From assembly GCA_031430555.1 (NCBI GenBank), contig JANPBQ010000329.1, positions 1 through 12,307 on the forward strand: a stretch of DNA of 12,307 nt, given 5' to 3'. The translations under genes were made by a program, and so were the position numbers. The notes below the pieces were generated by a model. That model saw only the letters and a program-made list of their open reading frames with translations. It was not told the DNA's origin and ran no database searches. Shown one piece after another: positions 7,304 through 12,307 of this stretch (within the stretch, counting starts at the first letter, position 1; every line of letters begins with the position of its first letter). The stretch is from UKL13-2 sp031430555. Its GTDB lineage: Bacteria > Pseudomonadota > Gammaproteobacteria > Burkholderiales > Usitatibacteraceae.

Positions 7304-7347
7304 TAGCGAGTGAAAAACTCCAATGTAGTCAGCGGTGTCATAACCAT
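7303..7347 (-). CDS. Putative thrS leader peptide, threonine-rich
   Basis: A 14-codon minus-strand ORF, too short for most gene finders, encodes MVMTPLTTLEFFTR. Four of 14 residues are Thr, two of them adjacent, and there are also two adjacent Phe. GGCGGAG (7360-7354) lies 6 nt before the ATG, one of the best ribosome binding sites in the window. The TAA stop abuts a GC-rich segment able to pair with the downstream terminator. This is the layout of attenuator leader peptides such as ThrL or PheM. A hairpin with 8 bp and a 2-nt bulge (7381-7377 with 7360-7356, and 7374-7372 with 7363-7361) could mask the ribosome binding site. The alternative is a chance ORF in a tRNA-thrS spacer. Confidence 0.6.
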   Translation of the reverse strand: MVMTPLTTLEFFTR

Positions 7348-7421
7348 TTTGTTCTCCGCCAGTCCTGTGACACTTCGGCGGCCCTTTCGCTTGTTTTTCG
7401 TTCGATTCATCAATATATCTT

Positions 7422-7498
7422 TGGTAGGCACGATTGGACTCGAACCAACGACCCCCACCATGTCAAGGTGGTGCTCTAACCAGCTGAGCTACGTGCCT
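7422..7498 (-). tRNA. tRNA-Val (anticodon GAC)
   Basis: A full cloverleaf reads on the minus strand. The acceptor stem AGGCACG pairs with CGTGCCT, the D stem GCTC with GAGC, and the anticodon stem CCACC with GGTGG around loop TTGACAT, giving anticodon GAC, which reads GUC and GUU valine codons. The T arm is GTTGG-TTCGAGT-CCAAT with one G-U pair. CCA is encoded (7424-7422). It starts 9 nt after the glutaredoxin-like gene, and no terminator follows it before the thrS leader. Confidence 0.97.
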
Positions 7499-7507
7499 GC
7501 AAGAGGG

Positions 7508-7798
7508 CTATTTTAGCCGATTTGGCCCGTCCACGGCAATAACGGCATCAGTATTTCCTGAGAACAAATGCCGGTTCAAGGCGGCATCATCGAAAAAATA
7601 ATGGCAAATTTCCTCATCACCATCCAGCAACACCGGTACCTTGTCGCCCCATAGCGGCTCCATTTTAGAATGCTGATCGATGTCGATCACATCGATGGCA
7701 AACGTCAAAGAAAAACGGCCCCGGAAATCTTCCAGGGCCGTGATCATGTCATCGCAAAGGTGGCAATAATTTCGCGACAGCACCGTAAGTGTTTTCAC
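7508..7798 (-). CDS. Glutaredoxin-like thioredoxin-fold protein
   Basis: A 96-residue protein with a thioredoxin fold of the small glutaredoxin-like (DUF836) group. The N-terminal beta strand MKTLTVLSRN leads to the CHLC active site (Cys12, Cys15), and VPVLLDG carries the cis-Pro at Pro55. It may reduce disulfides in the cytoplasm; the substrate is unknown and no signal peptide is present. The start is GTG (7798-7796), 6 bp after the mucD stop, so translation is probably coupled to mucD; the ribosome binding site itself is poor. A gene of this kind after mucD is common in betaproteobacteria, usually followed by lepA. Here a tRNA and thrS follow instead. Confidence 0.85.
   Translation of the reverse strand: MKTLTVLSRNYCHLCDDMITALEDFRGRFSLTFAIDVIDIDQHSKMEPLWGDKVPVLLDGDEEICHYFFDDAALNRHLFSGNTDAVIAVDGPNRLK
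7510..7539 (-). promoter_or_regulatory. Candidate promoter for tRNA-Val
   Basis: TTGCCG (7539-7534) and TAAAAT (7515-7510) are separated by 18 nt, inside the 3' end of the glutaredoxin-like gene. The predicted start would lie near 7503, about 5 nt before the mature tRNA end. The GC-rich stretch AGCCCTC after the -10 is like the discriminators of stringently controlled tRNA promoters. It may also feed the thrS leader. Confidence 0.5.
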
Positions 7799-7804
7799 CG
7801 CTCG

Positions 7805-9346
7805 CTATTTGCCATCGGGTTTCACGACCACATAGCGGGTGACACCCTCGCGTTTGACAAGTAAGGCGACATTCTTCGACCCAACCTTTGACGCCAATTC
7901 GTTTAATTGCGCGCTTGTTTTAATGTCGGTTGTGTTGAACGCGAGAACGACATCTCCCGCTTGAATGCCCGCGCGCGCGGCGGCACCTTCGACGTCATTG
8001 ACCATCACGCCGCCATCAACTTTGAGTTCTTTCTTGTCGTCGGCGTCCAAATCGCTCACGGTCAAGCCAATCTTGTTCGGCTTCGCGTCTTTTTTGTCGG
8101 GCGTTTTCTTGCCGCCTGCTTTCACATCGCGAGGCGCGGCGGGCGTTTCCCCGATGGTGATGGTGAGATCCTTGACGGAACCCTTGCGCCAGACGGTCGC
8201 GGTGACTTTGGTTCCCGGTGCCATGGCGGCGATGGTGCGCACCACGTCCGAGTTTGAATCCATCACTTTTCCGTTGATTTTCTGAATGATGTCTTGTGCC
8301 AGCACACCCGCCTTGTCGGCTGGGCCGTCTTTCTCGACTTCCTGCACCAAGGCACCTTTATCGTTAGGCAAACCCAATGACTCCGCCAAATCCTTGCCGA
8401 CGGCGCTGATCACCACCGCGATGCGACCGCGATTGATCTTGCCGCTCTTGATCAATTGATTCGCGGTGTTCATCGCGATGTTCATTGGAATCGCGAAGGA
8501 AATGCCCAAGTAGCCGCCATTGCCGGAAAAGATCTGCGAATTCACGCCGACCACTTCGCCCCTAAGGTTAAAGAGCGGGCCACCGGAATTGCCCGGATTC
8601 ACCGCTACATCGGTTTGGATAAATGGTGTCAATGCTTCGCGGGATTCGCGTGCCTTCGCACTGACGATGCCGGCCGTTACGGTATTTTCAAAACCGAACG
8701 GCGAGCCAATCGCAAGCACCCATTCACCGACACGGACTTTGTCCGAATCGCCGATCGTTACCTTTTGCAATCCCGTCGCATCAATCTTCAATACCGCAAT
8801 ATCCGTGCGCTCATCGCTGCCGATGACTTTGGCCTTGAATTCGCGCCTGTCGGTCAACGTTACGGTGACTTCGTCGGCTTTCGCAACGACGTGCGCATTG
8901 GTGATGACGTAACCATCGCCCGACATGATGAATCCGGAACCTTGGCCAAAATCGCGCAATGGCGGCTCTTGATCAGGTTGACTGCGCGGGGTATTGCGGC
9001 GTGGCGTATTGGGGGTATTGGGATTTTGCGGGTTCTGGCGCGGCTGTGCTTCCGGCGGCAGAAAGCGACGGAAAAATTCATTCAAATCGTCATTGTCAAA
9101 TTGCGGAACACCGCCCTGGCGCTGGCTGCCTAAGCGTGCCTTGGTGCTCACATTGACCACCGCAGGGCCATGTTTGTCGACCAAATCGGCAAAATCAGGA
9201 AGATCCTTCGCCTTGACCGGAAAACTGGCAGTGCCCGCCCCAACAAGCAGGGTTACGGCCATCAACATTGCCGCCAACCATCCTGTCTTTTGCAAATCGT
9301 ATTGCGCAATTCTGTTCGATGCCGGCATCTGGTTACGTTTTGACAT
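7805..9346 (-). CDS. mucD: Periplasmic serine protease of the DegP/HtrA family (MucD-like)
   Basis: The 513-residue protease/chaperone degrades misfolded envelope proteins. An N-terminal segment with a hydrophobic stretch (about 22-41, WLAAMLMAVTLLVGAGTA) acts as a signal peptide. The trypsin-like domain carries the triad His152 (TNAHVV), Asp182 (RTDIAVLKI) and Ser254 (GNSGGP). Two PDZ domains follow, at about 305-395 and 420-510. A Pro/Asn/Arg-rich low-complexity linker (about 101-124, with QNPNTPNTPRRNTP) sits between the N terminus and the protease core. ATG 9346-9344 has GGAG 5 nt upstream. It follows rseB but a strong terminator-like hairpin lies in the 99-bp gap, so its output may be lower than that of rpoE-rseAB. 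DegQ is an alternative name; the operon favours MucD. Confidence 0.94.
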   Translation of the reverse strand: MSKRNQMPASNRIAQYDLQKTGWLAAMLMAVTLLVGAGTASFPVKAKDLPDFADLVDKHGPAVVNVSTKARLGSQRQGGVPQFDNDDLNEFFRRFLPPEAQPRQNPQNPNTPNTPRRNTPRSQPDQEPPLRDFGQGSGFIMSGDGYVITNAHVVAKADEVTVTLTDRREFKAKVIGSDERTDIAVLKIDATGLQKVTIGDSDKVRVGEWVLAIGSPFGFENTVTAGIVSAKARESREALTPFIQTDVAVNPGNSGGPLFNLRGEVVGVNSQIFSGNGGYLGISFAIPMNIAMNTANQLIKSGKINRGRIAVVISAVGKDLAESLGLPNDKGALVQEVEKDGPADKAGVLAQDIIQKINGKVMDSNSDVVRTIAAMAPGTKVTATVWRKGSVKDLTITIGETPAAPRDVKAGGKKTPDKKDAKPNKIGLTVSDLDADDKKELKVDGGVMVNDVEGAAARAGIQAGDVVLAFNTTDIKTSAQLNELASKVGSKNVALLVKREGVTRYVVVKPDGK

Positions 9347-9361
9347 AATTTCTCCGTTTAC

Positions 9362-9399
9362 AAAAAAGTCACGCCGGGCCTATGAAATCGGCACCGGCG
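9362..9399 (-). terminator. Intrinsic terminator/attenuator between rseB and mucD
   Basis: On the minus strand CGCCGG-T-GCC pairs with GGC-CCGGCG (9394-9399 with 9372-9377, and 9390-9392 with 9378-9380; the base at 9393 is bulged) around a 9-nt loop. TGAC and then six T residues follow. The run ends 15 nt before the mucD ATG, leaving no room for a promoter in between, so mucD must be transcribed by read-through. Confidence 0.78.
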
Positions 9400-9445
9400 C
9401 ATTACCTGCGATGATAATCAATTCGTTAATAAGTCGGCGCGGTTT

Positions 9446-10525
9446 TTATCGTGGTCGCCTTACGACGCCGTCCGCAATGCTTTGCACGGCGGCCAGTGGC
9501 ACTTCGCCCATCACCGTAATCTGATGATCGGCCACCGCGCGCATGGCAAAGGAAGTCGGTCCATCTTCCGCCACCATGGATGCTATTGAGTTGGGGGCGA
9601 TCTGCGCGCTTTCAACGAATACCGACACGCTCTGTACGCCATCTGAAAACACGAGGTGCGAAACCGGCTCCGTTCGACCGATCAGGTTTCGCGTCATTTC
9701 CATGATTTTCCGGAACCCCGCCGGCAAGTTCCCGACCTGCCAGCCGGTATCCGTGTCTTTGGATGACTTCACCGCAACCTGGCGCTGCCAGCCGGGTGCC
9801 TGTTCATATCGCGACTTTAACGCATGCGTCGGAATACCTTTGCTGACATCGAGTTGCGTGAACATGAATTGCTCGACCATCTGATTGCGGTCATTGAACA
9901 ACTTTGCACGCAAGATAAGTCCGGTGCCAATTTCGGCGCAGAGCTTTTGCATATAGCGCATCGCGTCTTTGGGCTCAAGAATCACCCACTGACAATCCAG
10001 CCCGGCGATTCGCTCCGCATACCCGAGCTTTACCCGGTAATTGTCTGCGATCGCTTTGGCATTGCCGGAGATCAACGCAGGAAAGAATCGGCCCGTGGCG
10101 CGCCGGTCAATGCTGACGGTGCGGGCCTCCGGCTTATAGCAAATCATCTCATCGTTGCGGCGAATGATTTCGGTCAGCGGGCCGTCGAGCAACTCAAGTT
10201 TTTCATGCTCGACGCCGAACCGATCAACGATGTGGGTAATACGCGACGTACTGGCACCTTCAATGGTCTGATGAACAAAAATACCGGTATACGGAAGTTC
10301 GCGCGCGGCACGTGATATCCGGGTCAACCAATCGAGCGCCAGCTCGGCTTGCAAGGGGCTGATATGCGGCAACGGTACCGGTGCCAACGGCGATGGTTGC
10401 GGCTGTGGTTGCGCATGCGCGAATGTTGCCAACGCAACGAAAGCGCCGGCAATTCCAATCGTCACGGCACGCAGCGGGCGAATATTTTTTCGTGGGGTTT
10501 TTTTCAAATTGCCAAAGCGATTCAT
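9446..10525 (-). CDS. rseB: Sigma-E factor regulatory protein RseB (MucB)
   Basis: A periplasmic regulator that binds RseA and protects it from cleavage, and that senses mislocalised envelope components. The 359 residues begin with a basic N terminus (KKTPRKNIRPLR), a hydrophobic core and a cleavage-type end FAHA before QPQPQPSPLAP, a clear signal peptide. The remainder resembles the MucB/RseB two-domain fold, with LPYTGIFVHQ, HEKLELLDGP, and late GWQVGNLPAGFR and VSHLVFSDGVQSVSVFVE. I chose the ATG at 10525-10523; a TTG three codons upstream (10534) is possible, and GAGAG lies closer to that TTG. The gene follows rseA after 63 bp, where a 9-bp direct repeat (GTATCGCAT) is found. No rseC gene follows. 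Confidence 0.9.
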   Translation of the reverse strand: MNRFGNLKKTPRKNIRPLRAVTIGIAGAFVALATFAHAQPQPQPSPLAPVPLPHISPLQAELALDWLTRISRAARELPYTGIFVHQTIEGASTSRITHIVDRFGVEHEKLELLDGPLTEIIRRNDEMICYKPEARTVSIDRRATGRFFPALISGNAKAIADNYRVKLGYAERIAGLDCQWVILEPKDAMRYMQKLCAEIGTGLILRAKLFNDRNQMVEQFMFTQLDVSKGIPTHALKSRYEQAPGWQRQVAVKSSKDTDTGWQVGNLPAGFRKIMEMTRNLIGRTEPVSHLVFSDGVQSVSVFVESAQIAPNSIASMVAEDGPTSFAMRAVADHQITVMGEVPLAAVQSIADGVVRRPR

Positions 10526-10588
10526 GCGATACAAACTATGTTTCTCTCAATAGAATAAGCGAATAAAGTCAATGCGATACGCTTAGAA

Positions 10589-11161
10589 TCATCTGCCCGC
10601 CGCACGCCGGCTTGTGTCCGTCGCCTCGCGGGACTGATTGAGCGTTGCCGCCCGAAACGCGCCGGGATTGGCGAATTGCCGATGCACCACCAGATAATCA
10701 TTGACGCGCAAATCCGCCTGCGCGCGCTGGACCGCAGGATCCGCAACCGGCTGCGGAGCGACTTGTTGAACCAGCGCCATGGGCGCAACGCTGGCACCTT
10801 GCTGCTGTTTGAACGCAACCACGCCGATCGCGGAAACGGTGGCCACCGAAGCGGCCATCGCCAGCGCTACCCTGGTGCGGCCCTTGATGGAAGGAATTTT
10901 CCTCGCCGCCGCCGGGGCCAATACGGTCGGCTCCAGCGCCAGCCGGGCAAAAATTGCGTCAGCACAGGATTTCCCGCTAATCTCAGTCGACGTGTGCACC
11001 GGCATTGAAACGGCCTCGTCGCCGCGCAAACATGCGCCGATCAAATGATACGCATCCCAATTCTCCCTCTGCGCAGCGTCGCCGCCGAGGGCTTTGATCA
11101 CGTTCATGGCTTCATCGCGTGACAATTCACCATCCATCAACGCGGATAATTTTTCGCTCAT
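10589..11161 (-). CDS. rseA: Anti-sigma-E factor RseA (MucA-like)
   Basis: A 190-residue inner-membrane anti-sigma factor that holds RpoE inactive until regulated proteolysis. The N-terminal cytoplasmic domain (about 1-75) starts MSEKLSALMDGELSRDEA and includes NWDAYHLIGACLRGD, the conserved sigma-binding part of RseA. One transmembrane segment follows at about 97-117 (VALAMAASVATVSAIGVVAF), then a periplasmic Gln/Ala/Pro-rich stretch and LRVNDYLVVHRQFANPGAF, a motif often seen in beta- and gammaproteobacterial RseA/MucA. ATG 11161-11159 has GGAAGGAAA upstream. It lies 28 bp after rpoE, in the classical rpoE-rseA-rseB order. Confidence 0.92.
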   Translation of the reverse strand: MSEKLSALMDGELSRDEAMNVIKALGGDAAQRENWDAYHLIGACLRGDEAVSMPVHTSTEISGKSCADAIFARLALEPTVLAPAAARKIPSIKGRTRVALAMAASVATVSAIGVVAFKQQQGASVAPMALVQQVAPQPVADPAVQRAQADLRVNDYLVVHRQFANPGAFRAATLNQSREATDTSRRAAGR

Positions 11162-11189
11162 TACCGTTTCCTTCCGACTGAACGCAACA

Positions 11190-11789
11190 TCACCATCTGT
11201 GATCCTTTGACGTGCCCATTTGCGGGCGCAATTGCTCGGCCACCGCTTCGCGCGCCCGAAAAATCCGCGAACGCACGGTGCCGATCGGGCAATCCATGAT
11301 CGTGGCGATTTCTTCGTACGAGAGGCCTTCGATCTCGCGCAGAATGATCGCTGTTTTTAATTCTTCCGGCAACTTGTCGATGGTCGAATTGACGATTTCA
11401 CCGATCTGCTTGGACATCAATTGCGCTTCGGGTGTCGCGATATCGCGAAGCCCGCTTGCATCCTCGAACCCCTCCGCTTCCTCGGCATCATAACCGGTCG
11501 TAGTCGGCGCGCGCCGTCCCTGCCCCATCAGGTAGTTTTTGGCGGTATTGACCGCGATGCGGTATAGCCAGGTGTAAAAGGCGCTTTCGCCGCGAAAATT
11601 CGCCAGCGCGCGATAGGCCTTGATGAATGCCTCCTGGGTCACATCCTGGATTTCGGTCTGGTCGCGGATGATGCGCGACAAGAGGCGCTCGACCTTCCGT
11701 TGATATTTGATGACCAGCAGCTCAAAGGCACGCTTGTCGCCGGCCTGAGCGCGCGCAACCAACACTTGATCGACTTCGCGATCGCTCAT
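11190..11789 (-). CDS. rpoE: RNA polymerase sigma factor RpoE (AlgU/sigma-E, ECF)
   Basis: The 199-residue extracytoplasmic-function sigma factor directs the envelope-stress regulon. Region 2 spans about residues 22-92 (AFELLVIKYQRKVERLLSRI, then QDVTQEAFIKAYRAL and FYTWLYRIAVNTAKNYL). Region 4 spans about 133-183 with the helix-turn-helix LSYEEIATIMDCPIGTVRSR. I chose ATG 11789-11787 because MSDREVDQVLVARAQAGDKR matches the usual N terminus, and GGGAAGGG lies just upstream. The frame stays open for 76 more codons to an ATG at 12017, which would give 275 residues, unusual for this family and overlapping the nadB promoter. RpoE usually controls its own operon, but I could not find a convincing sigma-E promoter by eye. 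Confidence 0.93.
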   Translation of the reverse strand: MSDREVDQVLVARAQAGDKRAFELLVIKYQRKVERLLSRIIRDQTEIQDVTQEAFIKAYRALANFRGESAFYTWLYRIAVNTAKNYLMGQGRRAPTTTGYDAEEAEGFEDASGLRDIATPEAQLMSKQIGEIVNSTIDKLPEELKTAIILREIEGLSYEEIATIMDCPIGTVRSRIFRAREAVAEQLRPQMGTSKDHRW

Positions 11790-11961
11790 TGCACCCTTCC
11801 CCTGAACGGCGGTGACATTGTGATTTTTTTCGACCGCATTCGCGCCGGTATCTGTTGCCCTTGCAACCACCCGCGCGGTGGCCTGTTTTGCCGCGTGCAA
11901 AGTTGCCTGCGACGCGGCAGAAACGCGCGCCGGCATCGAGCCGTTCGACGGTTCACGGTCG

Positions 11962-11990
11962 TTGAACCCAATGGTGTCGGGTATTATAAA
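11962..11990 (+). promoter_or_regulatory. Sigma-70 promoter facing nadB
   Basis: TTGAAC (11962-11967) and TATAAA (11985-11990) are separated by 17 nt, near the consensus. The predicted start is near 11997, giving a leader of about 143 nt before nadB. On the opposite strand TATAAT (11988-11983) overlaps the same bases, but its -35 match is poor (GAGGCA). Confidence 0.65.
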
Positions 11991-12078
11991 CGCCAACCCT
12001 CCGATTGCCTCTGTCATTCGCCTATCCCCATGTCAGTTTTATATCGCTGTTTCATCTTGATCCGGTGTTTCGATCACA

Positions 12079-12134
12079 GTCTGTTCAACTCCCCCATACA
12101 GACCGGGAGTTCGGGAAATAGTTCATTCCGGGAG
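12079..12134 (+). promoter_or_regulatory. Structured nadB leader with competing hairpins
   Basis: GTCTGT (12079-12084) can pair with ACAGAC (12098-12103), and AACTCCC (12087-12093), which lies in that loop, can pair with GGGAGTT (12105-12111). CTCCC (12089-12093) can also pair with GGGAG at 12130-12134, which is the nadB Shine-Dalgarno. These options partly exclude each other. No known riboswitch is recognised; a translation switch is inference. Confidence 0.4.
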
Positions 12135-12139
12135 CAACC

Positions 12140-12307
12140 ATGAAGCGCTACGATGTACTGATCATCGGCAGCGGGCTCGCCGGCATGTCGCTCGCCTTGC
12201 GCCTGGCGGAGACCAAAAAAGTCGCTTTAGTGACCAAAACCGAGTTGCTCGATGCCGCGAGCGCCTGGGCGCAGGGCGGCATCGCTGCCGTGCTTGGGGA
12301 CGACGAT
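12140..12307 (+). CDS. nadB: L-aspartate oxidase, N-terminal fragment
   Basis: The gene runs off the right edge; 56 residues are visible. L-aspartate oxidase is the flavoenzyme that turns aspartate into iminoaspartate, the first step of de novo NAD synthesis, with NadA next. The start MKRYDVLIIGSGLAGMSLAL holds the FAD-binding GxGxxG Rossmann motif (GSGLAG), followed by LRLAETKKVALVTKTELLD and SAWAQGGIAAVLGDDD; AQGGIAAV is strongly conserved in NadB and the succinate dehydrogenase flavoprotein family. GGGAG lies 5 nt before the ATG. The length, start and divergent position next to rpoE, as in E. coli, support NadB over a succinate dehydrogenase subunit. Confidence 0.93.
   Translation, partial: MKRYDVLIIGSGLAGMSLALRLAETKKVALVTKTELLDAASAWAQGGIAAVLGDDD

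Noticed and set aside
8456..9133. A 225-codon plus-strand open frame opposite mucD
   Set aside because: It mirrors the mucD coding frame and has no independent ribosome binding site or domain.
9362..9406. A 14-codon ORF across the rseB-mucD terminator as a leader peptide
   Set aside because: There is no well-spaced ribosome binding site and no enrichment for one amino acid.
12079..12111. An H-type pseudoknot from GTCTGT/ACAGAC and AACTCCC/GGGAGTT
   Set aside because: The linker between the two 3' arms is a single nucleotide, too short to span a 6-bp stem comfortably; competing hairpins are the safer reading.
1..12307. Insertion sequences, CRISPR arrays or phage genes
   Set aside because: No transposase or integrase frames, no regularly spaced repeats and no terminal inverted repeats were seen anywhere in the window.

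Overview
This window reads as the chromosome of a betaproteobacterium. The main reasons are the operon order thrS-infC-rpmI-rplT-pheS-pheT-ihfA-merR, a RpoE/RseA/RseB/MucD envelope-stress cluster with MucA-like and MucD-like proteins, and moderately high GC. The species cannot be named from sequence alone. Every gene except nadB is on the minus strand, so transcription runs from right to left. No mobile elements, CRISPR arrays or obvious pseudogenes are seen.

From right to left: the partial start of nadB (L-aspartate oxidase, + strand) diverges from rpoE-rseA-rseB-mucD and a small glutaredoxin-like gene, which form the sigma-E module. A 350-bp divergent region separates nadB from rpoE. It carries a good sigma-70 promoter facing nadB and overlapping hairpins in the nadB leader. 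A strong terminator-type hairpin lies between rseB and mucD. After the glutaredoxin-like gene come a promoter-like sequence, tRNA-Val(GAC), a roughly 215-nt leader, and the translation operon: thrS (ThrRS), infC (IF-3), rpmI (L35), rplT (L20), pheS and pheT (PheRS alpha and beta), ihfA (IHF-alpha) and the start of a MerR-family regulator cut by the window edge.

The most interesting signal is the thrS leader. It encodes a 14-residue peptide with four Thr codons behind a strong ribosome binding site. The peptide stop codon is followed at once by a GC-rich segment that can pair with the 5' arm of a strong intrinsic terminator, and that terminator ends only about 23 nt before the thrS start codon. 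This looks like classical ribosome-mediated attenuation responding to threonyl-tRNA. It differs from the E. coli thrS system, where ThrRS binds its own mRNA. Because no terminator separates tRNA-Val from this leader, the tRNA and thrS may share a transcript.

Other points worth attention: infC appears to start at an ATC codon, the only SD-served near-cognate start after an in-frame stop; terminator-like hairpins sit just upstream of pheS and mucD as well as thrS; and the nadB leader can form mutually exclusive structures involving a sequence complementary to its own Shine-Dalgarno.
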